DNA of 64,000 nt from Neonectria sp. B-13 (taxonomy: Eukaryota; Ascomycota; Sordariomycetes; Hypocreales; Nectriaceae). The notes beneath the pieces were generated by a model. It worked only from the letters and a program-made list of their open reading frames with translations, did not search any database and was not told the DNA's origin. Shown piece by piece: positions 46,481-57,252 of this stretch. The translations under genes were made by a program, and so were the position numbers. The stretch lies in NCBI GenBank assembly GCA_002682825.1, contig NOKP01000006.1, positions 434,001-498,000 on the forward strand, given 5' to 3'. Numbering within the stretch: the stretch's first letter is position 1; each line of letters starts with the position of its first letter.

Positions 46481-48017
46481 GTTGTTGTTTTTGGGGGGAG
46501 GGGTTTGCTGTTTTGTTTTCTTTCCGTGTGATAGAGAGATAGTAATGAAAGACTGGGATGGATTCAGGGGCCTGTATAAGGCTTTCGGCCTGAATATCAA
46601 GTCTGGAGGAAGTGGCAGTCAAGTCTGGAGGGAGTGGCAGTCAAGGCTGTAGTTGGATACTGGAAGACTCGGGAAACTAATTTCAGCCAACACGAAGAGC
46701 CCGTCCGTCTTTATACAAGTTTCCCTTGGGGCCATCACCGAAGCCTCTGTACGCAAAAGCCCCAAGTCTGTCTATCGGTTCGGCCGGCCTGGATGCCCTC
46801 GTGCCCGGCTCCGCGGCGCCTACCGCCGAGACACTGCCAAGCGTTGTGACGTGCCAACACTAACACCAACACGCTCTAAGTCCTCGAACCAACAAGCCTG
46901 CCAATGCCATTCGGACGCCTTCCCAGACTGGCACAATGAGTCGTGCAAGCGCCTGGAAGTTGCCCATTGAAACTTTACACTCCCCCACAAGTATGAATCA
47001 GGCGTCGGTCGATCTGTCAAACTCGAGCTTCTGGACACGTGCCTTTCCACACTGGGTGTTAGTGACACCCATCAACCTTTGCGCCAGGCTCGAGACGTGA
47101 TCGAACAGAGACTATTCCGGCTCATCGCGATCCCGTTAGTCAGATGGCTTCTATTCGCTGCTTGCGTTACGCCACTCCAGGGACCAAGGAGACCCAGTGG
47201 GAGAGGGAAGATTGCGGCTGGTGTGAAATATAGATGCCACATGCGGCGCCACCGTCGGGAACATTTGGCGCTTGTTACACAGTCCACTCATCCGAATAAT
47301 GAAACAGCCCACATCGTGGCTCCGAGTTGCCGGGCACGTAGAATAGTTCCAGAAATCCGGCTGTCTCGCGTCGCTCAGGAATGTGGGTTCCCATCATCGG
47401 ATATAGTGCGCCTTCAACTTCTAAAGAGGTATCGTTCGATAGTTATGCATGGGTTAGGCCCTAGCCGAGTTCCCAACTTGGTTGTCGATCCCCTGGTGGT
47501 GAGCCCGATTCAATCAATAACCCACAATGACATCGATCCATACCGGTTTTATTCAACCAAATCAACGTCTTGGAAAGCTAGATAGAGCTGAATGGAGCAA
47601 TTTGGATCCATTGTCTTGTCGTGTGACACCACACCAGTAGATCAACGTACCGGTAACTCGGAGACGCCTTCGGGCAAGCCTTCGGACAAGCCTGCGATGA
47701 TGCGTTGAATATTGCTCTGGATCCTAGAGTATCGACCCTCCGAAGCTGAAAAGAGTCATTCTCAATACCACCGAGACACTCGGCAGTGACAAGATATATC
47801 GGCACCGGTGGGTTCCGTCGTGATATCCAATACTACCCATCAAGCCATTATCCGATGGAGTGGATGGCCCGCTGACCCGTTCCTCTCTCTGTCAAGCCCC
47901 AAACTCGCGTCCATCAGAATATGTCCCCTATCCCCAGGCAGGTTTGGCGTCGACAGTTTGACAAAAGCCATCCGCGTCACACTCCAGCTAGTAGTTCGCA
48001 TGCTCAGCTAGTATCCA
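46481..48017. other. Intergenic: protease promoter and 3' flank of the G-patch gene
   Basis: No gene recognised in 1.5 kb. A 22-bp tandem repeat lies at 46597-46640, close upstream of the protease start. Confidence 0.5.
46597..46640. repeat. Two tandem 22-bp units upstream of the protease
   Basis: Two adjacent 22-bp copies starting TCAAGTCTGGAGG, differing at one base, about 117-160 bp before the protease ATG. A TATA-like CTTATAC on the minus strand lies about 20 bp away on the gene side. Confidence 0.85.
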
Positions 48018-50426
48018 TCACGCTCCAGCAACTGCATTCCCCATCACATTCAAGCCCTTGTCGAATTCGCCCCTAACGCTTCTTGTTTCAGCAACGTCCA
48101 GGGGCAGAACCAGCCTCCACCAGCCGTACCACTCCGCCACCTCGCTCAGGTCGGCGTCATCGAGCGCCAACCACTCTTCTAGCTTTTCGTGCCACATGGG
48201 AAACATGTGCTGTACCAGCACCTCAGCTATCTTCCTGGTCCCCAGCATCGGCGTCCACCTGAGGATGCCTGTGAGGACGGGTAGGTAGGGCTCTTGATCG
48301 GCAGGATCGACGCGAAAATTGGTACGCATGTATTTGCCCATCGATGGGAGGACATGCGACATGACCAGAGGCCGCCACTGGTTCCCGAGCACCTTCTCCC
48401 ACTGTGTTAGCCCTGGAAAGAGGCCTCGCTCGAATTCCCACGAGTCAATGAGTTGCCTGAACTTTCTTTTCACATCGGCCACCAGACCCGTTCCCTTTGG
48501 ATCCAGGTGGTATGACGGTAGATACTGGAGCCAGGGGAACAACCAAATGTGGGGAAGATGGTGACCTTGCCGCCGCTTTTTTGGGTTCCAGTCTGATACT
48601 GCCGTCTCCAGTTTGCGGGTGATGTTGTTGATGAACTGCGACCGCACAAAGGGCGGCAGTAATTCGTGCCAAGCCTCCAGAATACCGAGCATTGGCGTGG
48701 GTTCGAAGACATCCCAGGATCGAACCGCCGCCAGCGCCTTGGGTAACCAGTTCTTGTACATCATGCTCTCATAAGCTGTCGTTGATTTGTGGTGGCTTCG
48801 ATAGACATCGTCGGTGTTGACTTCGGAGGAATGCCACTTCCCGACCGAGTTGTGTTTGCCGTCCGTTGGCATCAAAAGACGAGTAATGCTCTTCAGGTCC
48901 GAGGCAAACCTTGTTGGCTGTGTTAGGGGATCCCAATCGGCCGCTCGTAGGAATGGATGAACCGCTGCAACCGCAATGTCGGCAACCTCAGCTTGCGCTA
49001 CTCCAAGCTCAAGCGCTTTCTGGAGGCACCGGATAAGCTGACCCCAGTCGGCTGTAGCAAGTTCACCAGTGACAAGGTCTGAGAAGACCTGTAGCCTCTC
49101 AAGATCCGAACGCAAATCGTCCATCTCTTGCTCTTTTTCCTTTAACTCTAGGTCAATCCAGGTCTTTCGCTCCTCTAAGCTTTTCCACTCGTCTGAAAAG
49201 GCAAGAAGATCTGCTTGCGCCCGTTTGACAAGCTTCCTTGCCTCTATCGCCTCGGCTGACTCTGGCGTAGCTGTGCCAGTTGTAGGGGTCATGATGCCGC
49301 TTGTCGACGTCAACATCTTGTTTCCTGGGCCGGTCATATCGAGTATGGGGGCGAAAGCATCAGGAATGTGGAGGCCAGGGGCGGCAGCCTTCAGCTCCTC
49401 TGCTGTAAGGTATTTGGTCTTTTGGCGTCTTGGAGTGCTAGTGGCGCTATCGAAGGCGCTTCCAATTGTCTTTCCTTTGGCCTTCTTCCGCCTTCTCTTC
49501 TTCTCCTCTTCGTCGGAGTCCACAACGACCTCGCCGCGGATTTCGGCCTGTCGTTTTTCCTCCTGTCGTTCCTGTTGCGATTTTTCTTTGACGGCGCCTA
49601 AACCAGCACCCTGTGGTCGTAAATTGGCCTCGATGATGACATTTCGACCTTGCCCTTCCTTGCCAAGACCTTGACCCTCTTGGTAGCCCATCTTTGCCAT
49701 CATTCTCGCGCCGAAGGATTTGGCGTTTACCTTTCCCTTGGCACTAAAAGCACTAGGTTGGGGCTTGTTCCGTGGCGTCGGGCTGCCATCGTCCCTCGGC
49801 TCCTTCAAAACGGGCTGGCGTGAAGACGATGGGACGAATCCCATGCCCAAGGGATTCTTGCCGTTGAACTTTGACCGAAAAGACGGGAGGGAGGGGGGAT
49901 TGCCGCTGGCTTCTTGATGGGAATCCTGTGGATCCCCAAACCGACCCATCGTTGGCACTGCGCCGCCAAATCCGAGTCCGACGCCTCCCTCATCTTCATC
50001 GTCGTCGTCGTCATCGTCGTCGTCGTTGTCGTCGTCCTGCCGGAGTGCCCTAGTCCCGAAGACTGGTTTGGCGTCTTCCGAATCGGCATCGGCTTGATCC
50101 CGCCCTTCAGCCTCGCTGTCCTCTCCATCACCGGCGCCCGTTGTGACAAAACTCATTCCTTTATTCCTGAGCGTCTTCCTCGTCCATTTTCTCGCGGGGC
50201 CTTCATCTTCGCTGTCGGACCCGAAGATGCCTAGCGCGGCCTTTTCCTTATTGTTTCCTCCCAAGCGGCGTCGCTTCCGTGGATTGGCATCGCCGAAATC
50301 GTTGTCAGCATCAAGTCCTGGCACAAGGTAGTCATCTTCGGATTCGGATGCCGACGAAGAGTAGTCAGCGGCGGTCGCCTTGGTGAGTCGCGACGGGTCA
50401 AAAGAGGGTCGTGAGGAGCCGTTCAT
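48018..50426 (-). CDS. G-patch spliceosome-disassembly protein (TFIP11/Spp382-like)
   Basis: Nuclear splicing factor; yeast Spp382/Ntr1 and human TFIP11 activate the Prp43 helicase for release of the excised intron lariat. A single exon of 802 codons. The N-terminus is acidic with Ser-Glu-Asp patches, corresponding to the TIP N-terminal domain (residues about 20-110), and includes a run of Asp residues coded by GTC/GAC repeats. The G-patch covers about 237-283, with GARMMAKMGYQEGQGLGKEGQG. Charged KRRRKKAKG sequences follow, then a coiled segment and a long GCFC-type helical region with a conserved core (LFPWLQYLP, GLFPGLTQWEKVL, WYGWWR). The start has an ordinary context and no better upstream ATG was seen. 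The gene is divergent from the microtubule polymerase gene. Confidence 0.92.
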   Translation of the reverse strand: MNGSSRPSFDPSRLTKATAADYSSSASESEDDYLVPGLDADNDFGDANPRKRRRLGGNNKEKAALGIFGSDSEDEGPARKWTRKTLRNKGMSFVTTGAGDGEDSEAEGRDQADADSEDAKPVFGTRALRQDDDNDDDDDDDDDEDEGGVGLGFGGAVPTMGRFGDPQDSHQEASGNPPSLPSFRSKFNGKNPLGMGFVPSSSRQPVLKEPRDDGSPTPRNKPQPSAFSAKGKVNAKSFGARMMAKMGYQEGQGLGKEGQGRNVIIEANLRPQGAGLGAVKEKSQQERQEEKRQAEIRGEVVVDSDEEEKKRRRKKAKGKTIGSAFDSATSTPRRQKTKYLTAEELKAAAPGLHIPDAFAPILDMTGPGNKMLTSTSGIMTPTTGTATPESAEAIEARKLVKRAQADLLAFSDEWKSLEERKTWIDLELKEKEQEMDDLRSDLERLQVFSDLVTGELATADWGQLIRCLQKALELGVAQAEVADIAVAAVHPFLRAADWDPLTQPTRFASDLKSITRLLMPTDGKHNSVGKWHSSEVNTDDVYRSHHKSTTAYESMMYKNWLPKALAAVRSWDVFEPTPMLGILEAWHELLPPFVRSQFINNITRKLETAVSDWNPKKRRQGHHLPHIWLFPWLQYLPSYHLDPKGTGLVADVKRKFRQLIDSWEFERGLFPGLTQWEKVLGNQWRPLVMSHVLPSMGKYMRTNFRVDPADQEPYLPVLTGILRWTPMLGTRKIAEVLVQHMFPMWHEKLEEWLALDDADLSEVAEWYGWWRLVLPLDVAETRSVRGEFDKGLNVMGNAVAGA
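49998..50036. repeat. GTC trinucleotide repeat inside the G-patch gene
   Basis: Interrupted (GTC)n on the plus strand coding a run of Asp on the minus strand. Expected to vary in length between strains. Confidence 0.85.
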
Positions 50427-51921
50427 GATGCTGATCGCTTATTGAGGGCAAGACATTTAGTTGAGAAGGTTATTGTGCCAGAAGAGCGCACGCGTTTGTC
50501 GCTGAGAATCTTGAACCGTCGCGAGGACGCCGCATTGACTGGCAGGAGCAGGCAGACATGACGGTGTTTTGGATTTTGGGATATTGGCTCTCTTATCTCC
50601 ACGTGACCGACGTCAGCGCTTTTAGCTGCATCTCAGGCTGATCATCAGCCACGGCAGCCTGTCAACCTGTGCATGCCAAAATGCATCTTCCAGGCCACGT
50701 CAAAGCAATATCTCCTACCAATGAGGAACATGCAAATGAGCCGCCGTGCATAGCCAGCGCTACCTTACCGCTTGCTTCATGGCCAACCTCGACGTCATGC
50801 TAGGTAGTCCCATGCCATGGCTCCCGGAACAAGTTAGCCATTGACAACCGTAAAAGACCGAGCAAAAATGGAAGGGCATGATGTTATGAGAGGTTTTCAT
50901 AGAATACGCAACGTCCCTGGTTTTTTTTCTTCATTGTAGCGGTATCTTTCAAGCCATCATTAATATGCCCGTCCCAGTTGTTGCGTTGATGCAAGGTGCA
51001 TCGTAGTGTTGTGGCTTGGACCCTGTTTCTGGGGCAATCAAATGGCAACCTGAGCAACGATTGGGCGTCAACAATGATGTGGAAGTCACCTGCGCACCTT
51101 AAAGGCCCACGAATAACAGAATAATTATCCATACAGTGGTGACGATTTCAGAAGCCAACAGTCTCGTCTTTCTTCTTATACATACTATTCCCTGGCATCA
51201 TTCTTGCGCCAACACAAGACGCTGTAGTTAACACCGCACTTCCAGCCCACTACTTACCCTAGGTACGCTGCTGCTTAGTACCTGAGATAAAAAATTGTAG
51301 GTACCTCCTCATGCACCAAAATCCAGCTGGGTCCCGTGTACCTTCACTTCAGTCAAGACCCCTCGCCCCTGCATCAGGTGACGGCACTTGTTGACTTTCC
51401 CCTCCACTCACGAAGCCATCGCGCCTTGCCCCTACAACAAGGATTCCAGTGACAGTCGCAACAAGTCAATACTTCCGTTGGATCTTTTGCTGTGTCCCGG
51501 GCTCGACCCAATCTTTCCTTCCCTCAAAGCCCTTGCTGACTGTGCGCTTCGCGCTTGCTTGCCTGCAGAAGGACCGACCGACTTCCTTTGTTTCCAACTG
51601 CCGCCACTTCTACACGCAACCGCCTGGCTTTCTTTGTCGCTGATACCCATACCCTCGCCGGCGCATTCGCATCCTCGGTATGTAACGTGTTTTCATCTTG
51701 AGCGTTGCCCGCTGGCTTCAGTGCCCCGACGACGCCTGGCTTCAGTTCCTTTCCTCAAGTATCGCGCGGGCATCATGAAGCCGTCGAGACTCTCCCATGC
51801 GTTCCAGAAGCTGATTGCCCGTATAGCCAAGCTTACCAGACCATCCAAGAAACGCTCACCCGACGAAAGATTCCCGCTCTCGATCTCGAAATCCTACCCC
51901 TCCCACCCCTCCGCCGCAATC
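50427..51921. other. Divergent promoter between G-patch and TOG-domain genes
   Basis: No separate gene. The frame of the TOG-domain gene is open upstream of its ATG back to 51388, with an in-frame ATG at 51775; see the finding on the possible N-terminal extension. Otherwise ordinary promoter sequence. Confidence 0.45.
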
Positions 51922-54702
51922 ATGGCCGAGCAAGAAGAAGACTTCAGCTCGATTCCTTTGCCTGACCGCTTTGCCCACAAGGTTTGCTGCTTGTCGCCTT
52001 CTCCCGCATCGGCAACTAACAGCTTTGTATAGGTCTGGAAGGTCAGAAAAGCAGCATACGAAGAGGCCGCCAAGCAGTTCTCCGTATCACCCGACGAGTC
52101 TGATCCATGCTTCCGACCGTTTCTCCAAGACTCCGGTTTATGGAAGTCTGCCGTCACCGACTCCAACGTCGCCGCCCAACAAGATGCCATTATTGCCTTG
52201 TGTGCGTTCCTAAAATTTGGTGGACGAGAATGCGGCTTAAGGACGCGGGGCCACACCGTCACGCCCATGGTCGAGAAGTGTCTCTCCTCTACCCGCGCGG
52301 CAATCAAACAGAACGCCATTGAGGCCATTCTCCTCTACATCGAGCTCGACGTCTCCGCACCTGTCATCGAGGAAATGCTTCCTGGACTGTCTAACAAAGT
52401 CCCCAAGAATGTGGCCGCTACACTACATTGTCTCACTCAGGTCTTTCACAACTACGGCTGCAAGATTGTGGACCCCAAGCCAGTTCTCAAGGCCCTTCCT
52501 AAGGCCTTCGGTGCTGCCGACAAGAACATCCGAGCCGAGGCAACAGCTCTGACTGTGGAACTTTACCGATGGCTGCGGGAGGCGATGAAGCCAATGTTCT
52601 GGAATGAACTGAAACCCACTCAGCAGACCGATTTGGAGGCCCAATTCGAGAAGATCAAAGCCGACGCACCACCCAAACAGGAGCGTCTCCTTCGATCACA
52701 GCAAGAGGCTATTGCGAATGCCCCGGCTGGAGGAGAAGAGGGTGGCGAGGAAGAAGGCGAAGACGAGGATGTTGTTGAGGTGGATGCGTTCGATCTGGCC
52801 GAACCCCAAGATGTCAGCAAAAAGATCCCCCCCAACTTTAGCGATATGCTGGCATCGTCAAAGTGGAAGGACCGCAAGGAGGCCGTCGATGGCCTCTACC
52901 AGGCTCTGAGCGTTCCCCGAATCAAAGACAGCGATTTCAACGAAGTCAATCGAGGACTGGCCAAGTGCATGAAGGACGCCAACGTAGCTGTCGTTACCCA
53001 GGCGGCGCTGTGTATCGAGGCTTTGGCCAAGGGCCTACGAAAAGGCTACGGCAAGTACAGGGCCGTTGTCATGCAGCCCATCATGGATCGCTTGAAGGAG
53101 AAGAAGGTGACTGTTGCTGATGCTCTTGGTGCCGCCCTCGACGCCGTTTTCGGCTCCACCAACCTTACCGACTGTCTTGAGGACATCACCACGTACCTAG
53201 TCAACAAAAATCCCCAGGTCAAGGAGGGCACTATGAAATTTCTGATCCGATGCCTGCGAACGACGCGGGACGTGCCTAGCAAGCCAGAGATTGCCACCAT
53301 CTGCGAGTCTGGAAAGAAGCTTCTTTCCGAGTCGAGCCCCGCCCTTCGAGATGGCGGCGCTGAAATCCTCGGCACCATGATGAAGATTATTGGCGAGAGA
53401 GCTATGACGCCTCAACTTGAGGGTCTCGACGACATCCGAAAGAACAAGGTCAAGGAGTTCTTTGAGGCTGCCGAGGTCAAGGCCAAAGAAAAGCCCAAGC
53501 CCCCTCCAAAGGCAGCAGCTCCGCCACCAAAGAAAATGATGGGAGGGAAGAAAGTTGTGGGCAAAAAGGCTCCCGCTGCTGCTGCTCCTCCGGCCGAGGC
53601 ACCGCTTGCCCCTCTAGCAACACCACGAGCAGGTCCTGCTAGGCTTGGAATGCCTAAACCGGGCATCGGCGGGCTGAAGGCCCCTCAGAAGCGAACTATA
53701 GGTGGTTCTGGCGTCGCATCTCCCCGCCGAGCCGCAGGGGCCCCTGTGATGCCTTCAGATGACGATATAGCACCCCCGCCACAGCCGCGCCTTGGTCTCT
53801 CCCGTGGACTTGCCGGGCGATCGCTCGCGAAGCCCGCGGCTGCCCCGGCTCAACTCCCTCCCGCTTCGCCGCCTCCATCCAGTGGATTGACTGCTGTGGA
53901 ACGAGCTGAGCTCGAGGAGCTCCGGGCTGCCAATGACCGACTCACCCGACAGGTTGATGAAATGAGACAGGAGCGCAGCAAGTTCATGTCGGAGGTTCAG
54001 GAGCTCAAGAATCAGAATGCTGGCTTAATCGAGGATCACACGAGGGACGTGTTGAGCATCAAGGCTAAGGAGACACAACTTGTTCGCGCAAGGAGTGACG
54101 CTGAGGCCACCGAGCAAGTAAACGATAGACTCAGGCGGGAGCTGGAACGTCTTAAGAAGGCGTTGAGTCGAGCCGAAGGGTTGGGCGCGTCCCCTGGTGG
54201 TATGGGCAGTCCTGGTAAGTCATACATGCTGTTAATCCTCCACCAGCAATACTAACACCGTCAGGCGGCCTCGCATCACCTACCCATGACGATGTCTATC
54301 GTGACCACAGCTCCGCTTCGGCTAACCGACACCGGATGAGCATCACGAGCACCATGTCGGAAGAAAAGGAGAACGGCGAAATGATGAACCATCGAAGCAA
54401 ACTCAGCCCTGAGCTGAGATATGCTGGCAGCAATCCATCCTCAGGGCGCGGCTCTCCTGCTAGAGGCTTTAGGAGTGCAGCATCCCGGGAGGACGACTAC
54501 GGCTCGTCAAACTCGCAACGGCCGATGTCTTCGTTGCCCCAGCCATCAGGTAACGGGGTTGAGAGCTGGAGGAGAGCGGCAGAGGTGACGAGTCAGCTGA
54601 AGGCCCGAATTGAACAGATGAAGGTACGTCAATGAGGTTCCTTTACTTACCGTTGAGTTACTGACAGGCTGGCAGGCTAAGCAGGCATATGCTCGACCTT
54701 GA
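51922..54702 (+). CDS. Microtubule polymerase with two TOG domains (XMAP215/Stu2/Alp14 family)
   Basis: Binds tubulin and microtubule plus ends and speeds microtubule growth at spindle poles and kinetochores. Four exons, 51922-51981, 52033-54214, 54265-54623 and 54676-54702, with introns of 51, 50 and 52 nt, give 875 residues. Start MAEQEEDFSSIPLPDRFAHK followed by VWKVRKAAYEE matches the family N-terminus. TOG1 spans about 1-230 and TOG2 about 265-500, both HEAT-like. A basic, Ala/Pro/Lys-rich linker (520-635) suits lattice binding. A coiled coil follows (about 640-737, starting ERAELEELRAAND), as in fungal dimeric members. The last tiny exon codes AKQAYARP, after KARIEQMK, a conserved fungal tail. 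The donor of intron 1 (GTTTGC) is weak. Two TOG domains plus coiled coil is the fungal architecture. Confidence 0.92.
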
Positions 54703-55000
54703 GGATAGGGTGGTTTCAGTCACAACGAAGCACCTGGGTGGGATTTGTCCGTCTGCACGCGTTAGTGTTTGCAGGCTGTTGGTTGCAGAGCTGGCGCATC
54801 TAGGGTTCGACCTAGTTCTGGGGTGCATTTTCACGGCGTTGGCTCATACCACCACTGCTTGCTTCAAGGGGGGCACCATAGAATTATACTTTGCTTCATG
54901 GCTACTTGAGGGTTCTATGATGGCGCACCCGCAAAAGGGTTCGAGATAGTTTGTTTAATGCATGAAGTTGATGACCAGGCTTTGCCTCTGATGATATGTG

Positions 55001-55453
55001 TTACTCCTTGGCGGGCTCAGCCAAAACCTGCTCCGATAGCATGGTGTCAAAGTAGCTTCTGATCTCGACAATCTTGCCTTGGTCATTGAACCGAGCCAAC
55101 CACACATACTCGTTGTTGTAGTCCATTCCAGTGCGACGCGTCGCTTCCCCCGCAATCTCAACGCAAGCCCACCATCCGTCCTCTGCCCTCTCCCCGTCCA
55201 CCACGACCCTTGTCACGACGAACTTGATGGGCGCGACGAGCTTTTTCCCGAGGTGATTGAAGGATGCCTCGTTGTGTTCCTGGAGGCTGTGCCAGGTGCC
55301 GACGAGCGAGTGGGCGCGGCCGGTGATGGTCCATTTGACGTCGGGGACGACGTATTCCGAGAAGAAGGAGTTGCGGAGTGCGAGGTCGGTTGTTTCTTGA
55401 AGGGGCTCAAAGGCCCTGAGGACGTAGGCTCGGGTTAGCTTGAAGCTTGACAT
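55001..55453 (-). CDS. SnoaL-like (NTF2-fold) small protein
   Basis: A 150-residue single-exon frame starting MSSFKLTRAYVLRAF. Its pattern fits the NTF2-like cone fold of SnoaL-like proteins: an N-terminal helix, FFSEYVVPDVKWTITGRAHSL, then strands EYVWLARFNDQGKIVEIRSYFD. In this superfamily members act as small enzymes (for example cyclases or isomerases) or as stress-related proteins; the function here is unknown. In the family, a last strand of the form KIxxIRxYxD is typical and is seen. The ATG at 55453 is chosen because it starts the fold; an in-frame ATG 28 codons upstream, at 55537, would add a non-conserved segment. It is convergent with the TOG-domain gene (298 bp between ends). Confidence 0.75.
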   Translation of the reverse strand: MSSFKLTRAYVLRAFEPLQETTDLALRNSFFSEYVVPDVKWTITGRAHSLVGTWHSLQEHNEASFNHLGKKLVAPIKFVVTRVVVDGERAEDGWWACVEIAGEATRRTGMDYNNEYVWLARFNDQGKIVEIRSYFDTMLSEQVLAEPAKE

Positions 55454-55783
55454 GTTGATAATTAGAGCGATTGTTGCAGATGTGAATTTGTCTAGATCCC
55501 TCTGTAGTTGCCGTAAATCTTGTGCCCTATATGGCACGTAGGATTAGACAACTGTCACGCTCGTTAGAGGGCTTGCTCTGCTTATTCCCGCCTAACTTGA
55601 AGTGACTACTCCGGTCTTGCCGGCTTATATTTATACCTTGTGGTATAGATGTGCTAACGTTCAGTCCGGAAAGTTCCTTGGTAGCGTGGGATTGGAGTCA
55701 GCACCATCACGAGAACCTCGGCGCTTGGTCATGTAGCCCTCTTATTATGATAAAACCGTACAGGAGGTATCGATCCTTGCCAC
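55454..55783. other. Spacer between the SnoaL-like and DUF3429 genes
   Basis: Short intergenic stretch holding the promoter of the SnoaL-like gene. Nothing else is seen. Confidence 0.5.
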
Positions 55784-57252
55784 CTAGTTCTTCTTCTTGT
55801 TCTTTGCGCCTTTTTCATCTCCATCGCTCTCCTTAGACTTGCCTTTGCTTGCAGGCTTCTTGTCATCACCACCCTTCTCATCACTGGCCTCTTCCTTGGT
55901 ATTGGGCTCCTCCTTGTCTCCTTCCTTGTCTTCTTCCTTATCCTCTTCCTTATCCTCTTCTTTGGGCTGAGACTCGGATTCTTGGTCTTTGTTATCCTCG
56001 CCCTTGCTCTCTTTGGCTCCGCCACCGTCCTCAGACTGTTCCGCGTCCTTAGACTGTTCCGCGTCGTTGTCTTTCGTGTCTTTGGGCCCCTTGTGGCCCT
56101 TGTCAGCCTTCATATCTTTCTGCTTCCTTTCCTGTTCTTCCTTCTCCGCCTTCTTTGCGGCCTCGGCCTTTTCCTTCTTGATTCGCTGCTTCTCCTCGGC
56201 CTCTAGCTTGGCCCAGTCGGTTTCTTTATCAGCCAGGCCGGGAGTGGTGATGCGATCCTCCATCACTCGTTTGGTCAGCGCCTCGTGCTGTCCAATCTTT
56301 GACCGACCAACCAGAGAGATGAAGATTGCGAAGCCGACCATGGCGGTAAGCAGGAAGCGATAGGTGTTGTACCAGTGAGGAGCCCAGCCGCGGGTGACTG
56401 CGCGAGAATCGGCAGCGTAAAGGGCGACAAAGGCCATAAACTGGCTGGTGAGAGCGTACTCAACTGGCATGAAGAGCGTTGGCCAGGCCACAAGGGACGC
56501 GGCAAGGCCTGTGCCATAGCGGAAGCGAGTACGTTCGCGAGAGGGCTGCTTCTCGGCGTATTCCAAGCCCTACAATGATTTTGGTCAATCTATCTGTGTT
56601 AGGTCATGGCGGAATTTCTTACCCAGTGGATTGCACCAAGGAAGGATATGATGACTGCTCCGTATCCAAGTTGGATTGGCTCGAGGATGCTCAAGAGGTA
56701 TCTTGCTGTTTCGTGGTCGATGAATACAGAATCGTATAGGCCATTGCCGGTCGGGAAGTCTTTGTTCAAATCCCACGACAGGAAGACGGTGGAGAGCGAC
56801 GTGCCTAGATAGGGCAGGGTACCAGCGAGGCCGAGAATTCGAGATTCGCGAGGCACGTTCTTGAAGTTGAAAGTGTCTTTGACGGTTCCCTACAACTAAT
56901 CAGCTGTATTCTGACCACTCACACTTGTCACACTTACGATGTCTTGCTTCAGCTCTGCCCCCATGTCATGGTCCTTTTCCACGGAAGATTGAGACTCTTC
57001 TATAACATGCCGGACGGAGCTTTGCGTGGAGACGGCAGCGGGGTCGGACTTGAGGGTTTCTTGGGCAATCTTCTTCTCATGCTCGCGATCGATGGGCTGT
57101 TTTGGAGGGGGAGGATCGACGGGTTTGCTGGAATACAATGCTGCACGGTATCGAGGGAGGTTCGCGGGGAACCGAACGGAGGCGCCTCTCACTGGGGCCG
57201 TCGAGGAGGCCCGAGAGGTGAGCCTGAGAAGGAATTGAGAGGTACGGAGCAT
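55784..57252 (-). CDS. Mitochondrial inner-membrane DUF3429 (TMEM69-like) protein
   Basis: Predicted mitochondrial membrane protein; function unknown in the family. Three exons, 56938-57252, 56623-56889 and 55784-56569, in phase 0 with introns of 48 and 53 nt, give 455 residues. The N-terminus is Arg/Ser-rich without acidic residues (MLRTSQFLLRLTSRASST), a typical import signal. The DUF3429 core begins at PRESRILGLAGTLPYLGTS and includes hydrophobic segments around IQLGYGAVIISFLGAIHW, YGTGLAASLVAWPTLFMP and FLLTAMVGFAIFISL. After residue about 300 the protein turns into a long Lys/Glu/Asp-rich tail with KEED-type repeats, which is more extensive than the core requires and is expected to be disordered. 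It is divergent from VPS13. Confidence 0.85.
55921..55975. repeat. Short repeat coding KEED units in the DUF3429 tail
   Basis: TTCCTTATCCTC-type 12-bp units in tandem, coding EEDK repeats on the minus strand. Likely length-variable. Confidence 0.7.

Noticed and set aside
54689..54949. 86-codon frame as the last exon of the TOG-domain gene
   Set aside because: Using the acceptor before GCTAAGCAG gives the conserved short tail AKQAYARP and a stop, a better match to fungal relatives.
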